A DNA stretch of 50,574 nucleotides, taken from the NCBI GenBank assembly GCA_020631235.1, contig JAHDHQ010000029.1, positions 1 through 50,574 on the forward strand, written 5' to 3'. The notes under the pieces were generated by a model that saw nothing but the letters and a program-made list of their open reading frames with translations, searched no databases and was not told the DNA's origin. This DNA is from Saprospiraceae bacterium. Lineage in GTDB: Bacteria > Bacteroidota > Bacteroidia > Chitinophagales > Saprospiraceae. This document shows positions 28,418 through 37,820 of this stretch, one piece after another. The position numbers were made by a program, and so were the translations under genes. The first letter of the stretch is position 1; each line of letters begins with the position of its first letter.

Positions 28418-29083
28418 CTATTTTTTCTCTGTATTCCATCTACTCAAACCAAAACTTTTAAGGTAATCTTCTAAAGGAATTAATCCATTCCACAATCTCA
28501 AGGAGTCTATACTATTCGTATCTTTTATGGGTGGTAATTGATGGATCAAGCTTATTTCTCCTGTCAAACTATCCTTTACTTCTTTCGTTATTATTTGCGT
28601 TCCGAATTTTTGTTCCTTCCCAATATTTAATAGATATCGATCATAATATCTTGCCGCTAAGCCTTTGCTTAATTCGTAATCTAAAGCGGCCTGCAGAATC
28701 AGTGGATGGTATTTGGTTTGGATGGAATCATGCGCGTGTTGCAACACATAAAAAGCCACGTTTCCTGTACTAGGTCCTAGCAAGGATTTTCCTGGGTATT
28801 TTCCGTATTCTTGGATGACTTTTTCTACATAGGCCAGGTTTGTCGCATCTATTTTTTGCTGCTTTTCGAACAAAGCATGATAACGAACAGAATCAAAGGT
28901 TTTAGCTCGATACAAGTCTTGTAATTCTTTCCTGTATAACTGGTCCAAGACCTTAATAGAATCTAAGTCTCGTTTTATACGCTCAGCATCTACTTTTGGT
29001 TCGTGCTTCAGTTGGCATCCAATCAACAAACACAAACTCAGCCAAACGATCATCTTGAGGGGCCAAGATTGTCTGTCTTTCAT
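28418..29083 (-). CDS. DUF6624-type lipoprotein
   Basis: I start at ATG 29083. An upstream in-frame ATG at 29113 only adds ten residues before the signal. The N-terminus then has a basic region, a hydrophobic core and the lipobox LLIGC, so it is a lipoprotein. The core from about residue 75 contains YGKYPGKSLLG, FYVLQHAHDS, YDRYLLNIGKEQKFGTQ and a closing LPPI block. This matches the DUF6624 pattern (conserved YG.P, QHA, G.QxYGTQ). Biochemical role is unknown. It is a single gene between the moeB gene and a rightward set of exported proteins. Confidence 0.75.
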   Translation of the reverse strand: MKDRQSWPLKMIVWLSLCLLIGCQLKHEPKVDAERIKRDLDSIKVLDQLYRKELQDLYRAKTFDSVRYHALFEKQQKIDATNLAYVEKVIQEYGKYPGKSLLGPSTGNVAFYVLQHAHDSIQTKYHPLILQAALDYELSKGLAARYYDRYLLNIGKEQKFGTQIITKEVKDSLTGEISLIHQLPPIKDTNSIDSLRLWNGLIPLEDYLKSFGLSRWNTEKK

Positions 29084-29185
29084 ACGTACTATTTCCCTCA
29101 AAATAAAACACAATTACTTAATAAATACATACCTTAGGATTTGACTGGCAAAAGCAAGTAAAATAGTATACTTTAAGTCATCATT

Positions 29186-29443
29186 ATGAACCACCATCGA
29201 CCCATTTACTGGCTACTCGGAAGTATAATCTTGGCCATTTTCTTACCAAGTTTTGTACATGTTGGTTTTTACGCGAGCAGGAGTTTGGTGGCTTATTTGG
29301 TTAGATACGCGAATATAAGTTTGGATTGCAAAGGTGACCACCCATATGTTTTAAGTGATAAAACATCGGATAAATGGCTTGATAATCGGTATGAAAAGAT
29401 GAACATACATTTACACGACTTTGTACTTTATGAGCGAAAGTGA
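29186..29443 (+). CDS. Short hypothetical membrane-anchored protein
   Basis: This 85-codon frame has one clear hydrophobic helix (about residues 8-30, WLLGSIILAIFLPSFVHVG) and a polar C-terminal part. It does not overlap any other gene and starts at an ATG. I recognise no family. Because it is short and alone, a chance frame or a remnant of a longer gene remains possible. Confidence 0.4.
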   Translation: MNHHRPIYWLLGSIILAIFLPSFVHVGFYASRSLVAYLVRYANISLDCKGDHPYVLSDKTSDKWLDNRYEKMNIHLHDFVLYERK

Positions 29444-29572
29444 TGATGTAATTTATTGGTCCAAGTTTGTTTCGCTATTTAAGCAGAGGATAATCCCACT
29501 TGATAAAATAGCAGCAAGCTATTAAATGAGCCTAAATAAATACTTAATTTAAAACAATAAAAAACCTCATGC

Positions 29573-30952
29573 ATGAAAAAGATATTGGGATTATGGCTAC
29601 TCATCTTCTGTTTTACGGCCCAAGCACAGGAGGAGGGAAAAGTAGAGGAGTATTTTAAGATTATCCAACTTAAAAATCAATTAAAAGATAACATAGACGC
29701 TTCATCCGATTGGGAGTCGGTTTCATCATTTGTTGAGCAACATGAGTCACTCCATGCTTTGTTTGCATCAGATATCCAAAAGACCAAGACTTGGCTATCC
29801 ACACATGAGCTAAAGCATGTAGTAGATTCTTTTTTTTATGATATCACCACAAAGCATTATAGCCATTTCCCGTATCGTAGTTCAGGAAACTTAGAAAAGT
29901 CGATTTACATCGCTCAAGATAAACCTCAGCAAACTCATGATTTTGTCTTACCTGTTTATGGAGTATCATCTTTATACAAATGGACTCAAAAACTTAACAA
30001 TATCCCGAGTAAAACAGTGCTTCAGCATTTGTACGAGTACTTAGATAAAGATATCATGACTCTACTCAGTCGATCTTCCATGGATTATGATGAAGCCCCA
30101 CAATTTCTAAAAATGTCAGATGTTGCTATAGAACTTATAGAAATATTTAGTTACGCCGATTTTTATAATAATGCCTCTCGCAATCGATTATTCTCATCTA
30201 TAAGCCAAAAGGAAAGGCAACATGTAAAATCCAACATCGAAGCATACGTAAAATATCATGACCAACATTCTAGATTAGCATCGGTCAATTATTATCTAGA
30301 TTCACTATGCGCAATAGACTATGCCTACATCTACACCTGCAAAAATCTCTTATTTGCGGGAGACACACTGAATGCTAAAAAGCACTTGGCTCACTATTAT
30401 CAGCAGCGAGAAATGCCATGTAAATCCGACATCGTTTCCGGAGATTTGCTGCAATCACTAGGCGATGCTCGATTGGTTCAAGATTGCGTAAACAAAATAA
30501 CTAATTACCGCTGTATGTCCCAATTTGGCGATGATTGTATACCCCGCATACTAGCCAGCCAATATCCTTATAAAGATGATCTATTTGCTGAGCTTGTCTA
30601 CACAGAAACCCATAGTTTATATAGAAAAAAAGGTACTGGCCCTGATTACACTTGGCACACTTTATTTACAGCCATAGCTCATGAAAAAGAAACAACATTG
30701 GCACAAACACTCATAGCGTTTATGCTCATTGAAGATGTACTTAAAGAGGCTAATATCTACAGAAAACAAAATTGGCAAAGAAAGTATCCGGCTGAATACG
30801 AAGCTGGATATAGAGTTTGTGATTTTGCTCTATTACATTATCACCAAACAATTAAAGCAATAAAAATCGACCATTGGGATCATTTACTTGCACGTGATAA
30901 AGCCATACAAAGCATAATTTTAAAAAATAATGCTAGCATTTTGCAACGTTGA
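29573..30952 (+). CDS. Exported protein of unknown function
   Basis: This 459-residue protein has a clear signal peptide (MKKILGLWLLIFCFTAQAQ). The mature part is largely helical, rich in Tyr, His and Cys, with no repeat, catalytic motif or sorting domain that I can see. The Cys pairs (for example MPCKSDI and YRCMSQFGDDC) may form disulfides in the periplasm. It precedes a small lipoprotein by 45 bp on the same strand and may share its transcript. Function not known. Confidence 0.75.
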   Translation: MKKILGLWLLIFCFTAQAQEEGKVEEYFKIIQLKNQLKDNIDASSDWESVSSFVEQHESLHALFASDIQKTKTWLSTHELKHVVDSFFYDITTKHYSHFPYRSSGNLEKSIYIAQDKPQQTHDFVLPVYGVSSLYKWTQKLNNIPSKTVLQHLYEYLDKDIMTLLSRSSMDYDEAPQFLKMSDVAIELIEIFSYADFYNNASRNRLFSSISQKERQHVKSNIEAYVKYHDQHSRLASVNYYLDSLCAIDYAYIYTCKNLLFAGDTLNAKKHLAHYYQQREMPCKSDIVSGDLLQSLGDARLVQDCVNKITNYRCMSQFGDDCIPRILASQYPYKDDLFAELVYTETHSLYRKKGTGPDYTWHTLFTAIAHEKETTLAQTLIAFMLIEDVLKEANIYRKQNWQRKYPAEYEAGYRVCDFALLHYHQTIKAIKIDHWDHLLARDKAIQSIILKNNASILQR

Positions 30953-30997
30953 CCTAAGTCCTCAGGTAAGTCAAGTAGAACAAACCATTACTTTAAA

Positions 30998-31549
30998 ATG
31001 ATGACTAGCCAATTATTAACAAGAACAAAACTATTTTTATTAGTTGGTTTAATGCTCACTGTTTACTCCTGTGAAAAACCTGTGGAAGCATTAGACACAT
31101 TAAATCCACATCCAGTTTCACCACCCTGCCTATTCGAAGGGCAAGAAAATAGTATGGATGGTTATATCGATGATACCGAAAGGAGCTGGATGATGGACTG
31201 TTTTTCGGGCTCATACCAGTCAGTAGAAGAAATAAAAGCAAGCTTATTAGGAGATTGGGAATTAGTGGGTTTTGGCGAAGGCTGGGCACCTAGCCTCACT
31301 CAGCCATGCGGACACATTACCTTTGATGAAACCACGCTAAACTTTGATTTTGAAAACGAATTTATAGATACGACTTTAGCGACTTCATGGACCCTTGATT
31401 CTACTTTTTCTTTAAATGTAAAAGGCTTCAAGTTAGTGACTGATATAGACTTTACCGACGCTTTGGATTTACGCGTTTTTTGTGAAGAATTTATTTTCCA
31501 TGATGCCACTCCATCAGATGGTAACATGTATATCTATCGACGGATATAG
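30998..31549 (+). CDS. Lipocalin-like small lipoprotein with an EF-hand-like loop
   Basis: This 183-residue protein has a lipoprotein signal (LTVYSC, lipid Cys at about residue 25). Near residue 48, ENSMDGYIDDTE has the spacing of an EF-hand-like calcium loop (D-G at positions 5-6, I at 8, E at 12), though position 1 is Glu. From about residue 83, LLGDWELVGFGEGW and later strands resemble the opening of lipocalin-like or similar small barrels. No enzyme motif is visible. The family assignment is weak. Confidence 0.65.
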   Translation: MMTSQLLTRTKLFLLVGLMLTVYSCEKPVEALDTLNPHPVSPPCLFEGQENSMDGYIDDTERSWMMDCFSGSYQSVEEIKASLLGDWELVGFGEGWAPSLTQPCGHITFDETTLNFDFENEFIDTTLATSWTLDSTFSLNVKGFKLVTDIDFTDALDLRVFCEEFIFHDATPSDGNMYIYRRI

Positions 31550-31553
31550 CATA

Positions 31554-31609
31554 TAGTATTTAGTATTTAGTATTTAGACTTTAGACTTTAGACTTTAGAC
31601 TTTAGACTT
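31554..31609. repeat. Tandem heptamer array: TAGTATT x3 then TAGACTT x5
   Basis: Eight uninterrupted 7-bp units fill 31554-31609, in the 107-bp gap between two convergent genes. Units 1-3 are TAGTATT and units 4-8 are TAGACTT. The same two heptamers occur at 2752-2809. Being 7 bp, the units give no reading frame. This is a minisatellite of unknown role. Confidence 0.9.
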
Positions 31610-31635
31610 GATAATTATAATCAAGCTTCTAAAAT
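31600..31635. terminator. Possible hairpin terminator between convergent genes
   Basis: CTTGAT and ATCAAG pair around AATTATA, and TTTAGA/TCTAAA extends the stem after a 2-nt bulge. It sits at the end of the heptamer array between the lipoprotein gene and mqo, where a bidirectional terminator would be expected. The stem is AT-rich and weak. Confidence 0.3.
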
Positions 31636-31656
31636 CTGACTGCTGAGTATTGAGAG

Positions 31657-33132
31657 CTAGTCCAACTTAAGAATGTTTGTCGTTTTATCCCTTATAGAAA
31701 GACATAAGTCGGCATCATGGATCAGAGACTGTCCATAGCTTGGAATCATTTTGGTCAATGTTGTTTGCCAGTCATTGGTTTTCATTTGGTCTGGAAAACA
31801 CTGATTTAAAACATCTAACATAATCGAAACAGCTGTTGATGCCCCAGGTGATGCTCCGAGCAAAGCAGCAAGTGTTTTAGAGGCATTGGTGACGATTTCA
31901 GTCCCAAATTTTAATACTCCACCTTCTTCTTCATCCTTCTTGATGATTTGTACTCTTTGGCCAGCCGTGATTAATTCCCAATCTTTGATGTCTGCTTCTG
32001 GATAAAAAGTCCTTAAAAATTCGAAGCGATCTTCCATAGATTGCATCACTTGAGTTATTAGGTATTTGGTTAGTCCAATGTTGTGTATTCCGGCAGACAA
32101 AATGGGCCATACATTGTGTACCTCTATAGATAAAGGCAAATCCAGGTAAGATCCATTTTTTAGAAACTTGGTAGAAAAGCCCGCATAAGGTCCAAAAAGT
32201 AAGGATCGTTCTCCATCGAGCATTCTGGTATCGAGATGTGGAACAGACATAGGTGGCGATCCTTGGGCGGCTTTCCCATACACTTTGGCTTCGTGTCTTG
32301 AGATAACAGCTGGGTTATTACACTTTAAGAATTGTCCGCTCACTGGAAAACCACCATATCCTCTTGCTTCAGGAATGTCGGTTTTCTCCAGCAAAGGTAA
32401 GGCTCCTCCACCCGCACCAATAAATACAAATTCTGATGCCAATGTTTTATCTTGATTTGTAGCTAAATCTTTTGCCTCTATGAGCCAACCATTGTCAATT
32501 TCTTTGATAGATTCTACTTCATGGGCCAACAAAACTTCGACTCCATCACATCGCTCTAAAAACCGAATCATCGATCGAGTGATAGCCCCAAAATTTACAT
32601 CTGTCCCAATTTCCATCCTTGTAACTCCAATAACTTCATCCCTACTCCTACCTTCCATCATCAACGGTATCCACTCTTTAATTTGGTCAAAATCATCCGT
32701 ATAAACCATGTCCTTAAACATACCATAACGACTCATGGATCGAAACCTTGCTTCCAAGAACTGCTTGTTTTTTTCACCCCACACAAAGCTCATGTGGTCT
32801 ATATCATTTATAAATGGTGATTGAGTTTCTATGGAACCTTCAGCTAATAGATGAGCCCAAAATTGTTTAGAAATTTCAAACGCTTCACTGATATGTAAAG
32901 CCTTAGAAATATCGACCTCACCATTTTCTCTTTGTGGAGTATAATTTAATTCACAAAACGCTGAGTGACCTGTACCTGCATTATTCCATGCATTCGAACT
33001 TTCTGCTCCGACTCGGTCTAATCGTTCGTATATAGTCAGTTGCGCATTAGGCATAAGTTTCTTGATGAGAACACCTAAAGTTGCGCTCATTATACCAGCA
33101 CCTATTAATGAAATTCGGGGTGATTGTTTCAT
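31657..33132 (-). CDS. mqo: Malate:quinone oxidoreductase
   Basis: This 491-residue FAD enzyme is membrane-associated and oxidises malate to oxaloacetate with electrons to quinone. The N-terminal FAD fold is ISLIGAGIMSATLGVLIK. Family blocks include ERLDRVGAESSNAWNNAGTGHSA, GTDVNFGAITRSMI, FVFIGAGGGALPLL, GFPVSGQFL and LFGPYAGFSTKFLK. Near the end, ALLGASPGASTAVSIMLDVL closes the FAD site. Full length. It is a single-gene unit, convergent with the small lipoprotein gene. It links the citrate cycle to respiration in place of, or beside, a NAD-dependent malate dehydrogenase. Confidence 0.96.
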   Translation of the reverse strand: MKQSPRISLIGAGIMSATLGVLIKKLMPNAQLTIYERLDRVGAESSNAWNNAGTGHSAFCELNYTPQRENGEVDISKALHISEAFEISKQFWAHLLAEGSIETQSPFINDIDHMSFVWGEKNKQFLEARFRSMSRYGMFKDMVYTDDFDQIKEWIPLMMEGRSRDEVIGVTRMEIGTDVNFGAITRSMIRFLERCDGVEVLLAHEVESIKEIDNGWLIEAKDLATNQDKTLASEFVFIGAGGGALPLLEKTDIPEARGYGGFPVSGQFLKCNNPAVISRHEAKVYGKAAQGSPPMSVPHLDTRMLDGERSLLFGPYAGFSTKFLKNGSYLDLPLSIEVHNVWPILSAGIHNIGLTKYLITQVMQSMEDRFEFLRTFYPEADIKDWELITAGQRVQIIKKDEEEGGVLKFGTEIVTNASKTLAALLGASPGASTAVSIMLDVLNQCFPDQMKTNDWQTTLTKMIPSYGQSLIHDADLCLSIRDKTTNILKLD

Positions 33133-33259
33133 AACTCTTTTTGATTAGCGAAGTACTCCTTGAAATCATAAAAGTATAAAGAAAAGAACAGACCCATTAA
33201 ACACTAGTACTAAGTCGCAGGAATAGAAAAAATTGCCTAATTCTTAATCCATAACAATA

Positions 33260-34276
33260 TTATTCTAGATAAAGATCCATGCCTGTAATGGTCATCCCAT
33301 AGGCATCCATAATTACAGTCCTTACAAATCCATCGTCTCCAGTGTAACATCTAAGTTTATATGGCCCGTCAATAAATGAAAATGAATTATGATACAATTG
33401 AACATTAGAAAACTCATGATCGAATAAACTCAAAGAGCCTATGTAAGCAGACCCATAAAAACTCCAACTAAAGAAATCATTGCTTTCAAAACTAAAAACA
33501 GGTTCCTCTACTTCGCCAAGTGGAAAATCATAACCATCTTGCTCTATCTGAAACCAGCCTTTTACACTAGCGACATAAGAACCTTCTAAATCATCATCTA
33601 TTCCAGAAATAAGTAAACTATCATTTCTAAAAGTCCAAATATTCCGAACCACATCATCATCCGGCCAATCAAAATAAAGTTCTAAATCTCCAATTTTTGA
33701 TTCTTCTACCACATAACTATGATCTCCTATTTGATCAATAATCTGCACATCTAAGGTATCTTCCAAATAACTATGATCGATAAATTGAGGGCCATCATAT
33801 TGATAAAATATATATCGACTTTTTTGTCCGACAAATGGATGTTTAAAACTGATGTGCTTTTGCTTTCTGAGTAATTCATTGCCTTCATCAAAGAAGTAAC
33901 CTTCTACAAATTCAACAGTATAAAAAGGCGTTAAATGGGTCTCAAGTATTGAAGAATATTCCTCTATGTAGGATCCATATCCAGTTCTATTAATACGCAC
34001 AAAAAAATCATCACACTCTATACCTTCAATGGTAGCAAGGCCTTGTTCGTTAGTAATGATAGAGAATTGTTTGTTTTTTTGTTGTTCTGCCTCTTCTTGA
34101 CTCCGGTACACATCGATGATCTGATCCGCAATATCCATCGGCTCATCATCGTCTATCCCATTGGAAATAACTATTTGGAAACTCAATGAACACTTATCGA
34201 TGACCAAAACCTCCGTTTCTTGGTCGCAAGAGCAAACAAAGAAAATAAACGCAATTAAGACAATAGTGGACTTCAT
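33260..34276 (-). CDS. Lipoprotein with carboxypeptidase-regulatory-like domain, unknown function
   Basis: This 338-residue protein has a lipoprotein signal (FFVCSC, lipid Cys17). Residues of about 25-120 look like a transthyretin/carboxypeptidase-regulatory-like beta sandwich, with an IITNEQGLATIEGIECDDFFV strand pair typical of that fold. The rest is acidic and beta-rich with many Asp/Glu and Tyr, and no catalytic motif. Such proteins are common at the Bacteroidota cell surface. It is a single gene upstream of mqo on the same strand, with a 127-bp gap. Confidence 0.7.
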   Translation of the reverse strand: MKSTIVLIAFIFFVCSCDQETEVLVIDKCSLSFQIVISNGIDDDEPMDIADQIIDVYRSQEEAEQQKNKQFSIITNEQGLATIEGIECDDFFVRINRTGYGSYIEEYSSILETHLTPFYTVEFVEGYFFDEGNELLRKQKHISFKHPFVGQKSRYIFYQYDGPQFIDHSYLEDTLDVQIIDQIGDHSYVVEESKIGDLELYFDWPDDDVVRNIWTFRNDSLLISGIDDDLEGSYVASVKGWFQIEQDGYDFPLGEVEEPVFSFESNDFFSWSFYGSAYIGSLSLFDHEFSNVQLYHNSFSFIDGPYKLRCYTGDDGFVRTVIMDAYGMTITGMDLYLE

Positions 34277-34420
34277 GACAAGTATCTATATAATGACTAC
34301 AATACCAATGTAAAGCATAATAGATAAGACTCAATACATAATCTTCATGTAACAACTAACATAAAACGTATTTGTCTTGAAAAAGAAATCACCGAACTCC
34401 AAATACCCTGTACCTCATGG

Positions 34421-35545
34421 CTAGAAACTTACATTCTCCACTATCTCCAAATCATATCCGATCAAACCAATTCTTCGTTTAGGACTATTTGTCAGCAGTC
34501 TAATTTTCTGAATATCTAAGGAGCGTAATATTTGTGCACCTATACCAAAATCGCGCTGAGACATATCACGTCTTCTTCTATGCTCTTCGTCTTTTTGGAG
34601 ATCTTCGATTTGCTCCTCGATGCTATACTCTTTGTCAGTATGACGCATAAGGACCAAAGCACCTGAGCCTTCCTCTGCTATTTTCTGAAGAGACTTTTCT
34701 AAGCGACTGCCTTTATTGGAAAACATAAAGTCAAACAAATCGTTTGTTTCGTCCGCAGAATGGACTCTCACCAGTACTGGATCATTGGCCGCCCAATGAC
34801 CCATCTTAAATACAAAATGGGAATCGTCACCATTGGTTTGCTTATAACTTATAAATTCCAATGGTCCATATTTAGTATTGATCATAGATCGACCGTTTTC
34901 CTCGACCAACTGTTCTTTTTCCAGTCTGTAGGAAACTAAATCATCTATACTTATGATCTTTAAATCTAATTTTTTACCAATTTCCACTAATTGAGGCAGT
35001 CTGGCCATGGTACCATCTTCATTCAGTATTTCCACCAATACACCTGCTGGTTTAAGCCCTGCTAACACAGCTAAATCTACAGCTGCTTCTGTGTGCCCTG
35101 TTCTTCGCAAAACACCACCATCTTTAGCTACAAGTGGAAAAATATGTCCAGGTCGAGCAAAATCTGAGGCTTTAATTTTATCATCTGTCATAGCTTTAAT
35201 ACCCGTCGAGCGATCATACGCTGAAATCCCGGTTGAGCAACCTTGACCTAACAGATCAATAGATACTGTGAAGGCTGTTTCATGAAGTGCTGTATTAGAA
35301 GACACCATCATATTAAGCTCTAATTCTTTAGCTCTTTGTTCAGTCACTGGTGTGCAAATTAAGCCCCGTCCATGTGTTGCCATAAAATTGATAACTTCCG
35401 GTGTTATTTTTTCTGCTGCGCAGATAAAATCTCCTTCATTTTCGCGATCCTCATCATCAACAACAATGATTACTTTTCCTGCTTTAATGTCTTCAATTGC
35501 TTCTTCGATAGTATTTAACTGGATAGCTGGAGTAGTGCTTATCAT
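34421..35545 (-). CDS. ribB: 3,4-dihydroxy-2-butanone-4-phosphate synthase RibB with decayed GTP cyclohydrolase II domain
   Basis: Residues 1 to about 205 are a complete DHBP synthase: VIIVVDDEDRENEGDFICAAEK holds the acidic metal site, then HGRGLICTP, STGISAYDRSTGI, RPGHIFPL and GVLRRTGHTEAAVDL. It makes the four-carbon unit of riboflavin from ribulose 5-phosphate. The C-terminal part aligns with GTP cyclohydrolase II (VRVHSADETND, RDFGIGAQILRSL, RLLTNSPKR). The three zinc Cys positions are Asp, Ser and Lys, and the GRGIGL loop is absent, so that half should be inactive. A separate ribA would be needed elsewhere. It is followed in the genome order by an unrelated dehydrogenase; no FMN riboswitch is visible upstream. 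Confidence 0.93.
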   Translation of the reverse strand: MISTTPAIQLNTIEEAIEDIKAGKVIIVVDDEDRENEGDFICAAEKITPEVINFMATHGRGLICTPVTEQRAKELELNMMVSSNTALHETAFTVSIDLLGQGCSTGISAYDRSTGIKAMTDDKIKASDFARPGHIFPLVAKDGGVLRRTGHTEAAVDLAVLAGLKPAGVLVEILNEDGTMARLPQLVEIGKKLDLKIISIDDLVSYRLEKEQLVEENGRSMINTKYGPLEFISYKQTNGDDSHFVFKMGHWAANDPVLVRVHSADETNDLFDFMFSNKGSRLEKSLQKIAEEGSGALVLMRHTDKEYSIEEQIEDLQKDEEHRRRRDMSQRDFGIGAQILRSLDIQKIRLLTNSPKRRIGLIGYDLEIVENVSF

Positions 35546-35614
35546 ATGGTGGTTTTAAAAATAATAACACAAAATTAGACCTTCTGTTTTGTTAGCCCGC
35601 ACAAAGTTAATTGT

Positions 35615-36580
35615 TTAAGCTATATCCAGCACTATCTTTCCGAATTGACTACTATTTTTCATGCTATTTACCGCTTCTACACCCTCAGAAAGATCATATC
35701 TTCGATCTACGATAGGAATGATCTTATGCTTGTTTATTAAATCTAACATAGCAGCGAATTCTTGGTCAGACCCCATGGTGCTACCATGGATACTGATTTG
35801 CTTGAAGAAAAGATTAGGTACTGAAACACCATCTATATTGCCTACTGTTCCACCATAAATACCCACATTTGCACCCATCCGACACATTTTCAATAAGGTA
35901 TTAAAACCAGGTCCTCCAGCACTGTCGATGACCACATCGAAACCACCTACTTTTTTGGCTAATTGGATCATGGCTGAAGGGTCTTTGTAATTTACCCCTT
36001 CGATAACCCCTAATTCTTTAGCTTTTTCGATTTTTCCTGATGAGCCTGAAGTAACATAGACCTCGCATCCTAAAGCCAGCGCAAACTGGCAAGCAAATAA
36101 AGCTACACCTCCACCTATCCCCGAAATCAAAACTCGATCATTTTTCTTTGCTCCACAACGGCTAACTAATGCTCGATATGCCGTTAAACCAGCTAATGGA
36201 ATGGCTGCAGCCTGCTCCACTGTCAAGTGAGAAGGCTTAGGATATAACTTATTCGAAGGGACATAAATGGACTCCGCAAAAGTACCAAAATGCTCATAGC
36301 CCAAAATGACATATCCAGGAGATGGAAAGCTTTTTTCACCCCAATCAACATTCGGACAAATAATGTATTCTTTACCCTCATACAATCCGCATCCATCTGA
36401 ACCTAATACAGTAGGTAAATTCGGTTTTCCAGGATATAAACCCAGCGTTATCCAATAATCTCGTCGGTTTAAAGCGGCAGATTTAAGCGTCAGTTTAACC
36501 ATGCCCTCTCGAGGGTCATTTGCTATACTTGCATATTTTAATGGGTGATCCTTTCCTTCAAAAACAATTGCTTTCATCAT
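35615..36580 (-). CDS. Zinc-type/quinone-reductase-like dehydrogenase (MDR superfamily)
   Basis: This 321-residue cytoplasmic protein has an N-terminal GroES-like fold (ALNRRDYWITLGLYPGKPNLPTVLGSDGCG). A Rossmann domain follows with LISGIGGGVALFACQFALALG as the NAD(P)-binding glycine motif and VVIDSAGG. The lobe that holds structural zinc in alcohol dehydrogenases is absent, as in quinone reductase-like members. It probably reduces an unsaturated carbonyl or quinone with NADPH, but the substrate is not known. It lies 69 bp upstream of ribB on the same strand and may be co-transcribed. Confidence 0.85.
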   Translation of the reverse strand: MMKAIVFEGKDHPLKYASIANDPREGMVKLTLKSAALNRRDYWITLGLYPGKPNLPTVLGSDGCGLYEGKEYIICPNVDWGEKSFPSPGYVILGYEHFGTFAESIYVPSNKLYPKPSHLTVEQAAAIPLAGLTAYRALVSRCGAKKNDRVLISGIGGGVALFACQFALALGCEVYVTSGSSGKIEKAKELGVIEGVNYKDPSAMIQLAKKVGGFDVVIDSAGGPGFNTLLKMCRMGANVGIYGGTVGNIDGVSVPNLFFKQISIHGSTMGSDQEFAAMLDLINKHKIIPIVDRRYDLSEGVEAVNSMKNSSQFGKIVLDIA

Positions 36581-36695
36581 GTTTTTTTGTCCAATGTTGT
36601 TCGAATTTAGATAAATTTCAACTACTAAACTGGCTTCATCTTGCTTTCCATGTGATTTCTTATCTTGTAGCCATCATAAATTTATTTTCCAGCTC

Positions 36696-37820
36696 ATGAA
36701 GTACATATTTTGGCTTACTCTTAGTTTTTTAACCCTTATTTCTTGCCAAGACTCTAAGGTTCAAACCCAAAAAAAAGCAACAGATAAACCCGAAATAATC
36801 ACTAGCAATGTACCACAGCTAGATCTTGAAGCGGCTAATAAACTGATCGAACTTCCACTCAAATGCGTAACCAATCCATTACCTTATAAATCTGGGCACG
36901 TCCTTGCCCAAGAAAGTGATTTAGCCATGCCGATAGAGCACCACCCAATTTTTTACGGTTGTTTTGATTGGCATTCGGCGGTGCATGGTCATTGGTCCAT
37001 GATTTATTTAATGAAGACTTTCCCCGAGCTAGATAAAGCTGAAGAGGTCAGAAAAATAATGAACCAACATTTTACGGCATCCAATATTGAACAAGAAATA
37101 GCTTATTTTTCGCTAAATAAATACACAAAAAGCTTTGAAAGAACCTATGGTTGGGCTTGGTTACTGGTTTTAGCTGATGAACTAAAATCATGGGAGGATC
37201 CAGATGCTCAACGATGGTTTAATACACTTTTACCACTTACTCAACTGATCTCCGAAAAATACATAGACTATCTTCCTAAACTGGCTTATCCCATCCGAGT
37301 AGGAGAACATTCAAATACTGCTTTTGGGCTTAGTTTTGCTTATGATTATGCTATTGGATGTGGAGATACAGCTTTAAAAAACAGCATTGAACAAAAAGCT
37401 AAAACAGCCTATAGTAATGATGCATCTTGTCCAATGTCTTGGGAACCCAGTGGCTATGATTTTTTATCACCCTGTTTGCAAGAAATGGACCTCATGAGAA
37501 AAGTCTTATCGAAGGATGACTTCCTAGTATGGCTTGATGGTTTTTTCCCCAATTACGCTAGTGATGGATTTGATTTAGAACCTGCCATTATTAAAGATCG
37601 GAGTGACGGAAAACTGGTGCATTTAGATGGTTTGAATTTTTCTAGAGCTTGGTGCCTATATCCTTTATCGTCGGTCATCAAGGATAACAGATTTAGACCC
37701 TTAGCTGATGAGCATTTAGCATATTCCTTGGGGAAAATGGTGGATGGTGATTATAGTGGCGAACATTGGTTGGCTAGTTTTGCTTTGTATGCTTATAAAA
37801 TGAGAAGAAAACACTCGTGA
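36696..37820 (+). CDS. DUF2891 lipoprotein, first gene of the 5-oxoprolinase operon
   Basis: This 374-residue protein has a lipoprotein signal (LTLISC, lipid Cys17), placing it in the periplasm or at the surface. The mature part matches DUF2891. HHPIFYGCFDWHSAVHGHW near residue 90 and RTYGWAWLLVLADEL near 150 are its hallmark. WEPSGYDFLSPCLQEMDLM and LDGLNFSRAWCLY follow. The all-helical pattern suggests an alpha/alpha toroid, and the conserved His/Asp/Trp residues suggest an enzyme, but no activity is established to my knowledge. The next gene begins inside its stop codon (GTGA), so both belong to one operon with pxpABC. From memory, DUF2891 also sits near pyroglutamate genes elsewhere. A role on extracellular pyroglutamyl compounds is inference. 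Confidence 0.88.
   Translation: MKYIFWLTLSFLTLISCQDSKVQTQKKATDKPEIITSNVPQLDLEAANKLIELPLKCVTNPLPYKSGHVLAQESDLAMPIEHHPIFYGCFDWHSAVHGHWSMIYLMKTFPELDKAEEVRKIMNQHFTASNIEQEIAYFSLNKYTKSFERTYGWAWLLVLADELKSWEDPDAQRWFNTLLPLTQLISEKYIDYLPKLAYPIRVGEHSNTAFGLSFAYDYAIGCGDTALKNSIEQKAKTAYSNDASCPMSWEPSGYDFLSPCLQEMDLMRKVLSKDDFLVWLDGFFPNYASDGFDLEPAIIKDRSDGKLVHLDGLNFSRAWCLYPLSSVIKDNRFRPLADEHLAYSLGKMVDGDYSGEHWLASFALYAYKMRRKHS

Noticed and set aside
31554-31609. CRISPR-like array
   Set aside because: Units are 7 bp with no spacers; it is a tandem minisatellite.
35546-35614. FMN riboswitch upstream of ribB
   Set aside because: The gap is only 69 bp and shows none of the expected multi-stem layout.
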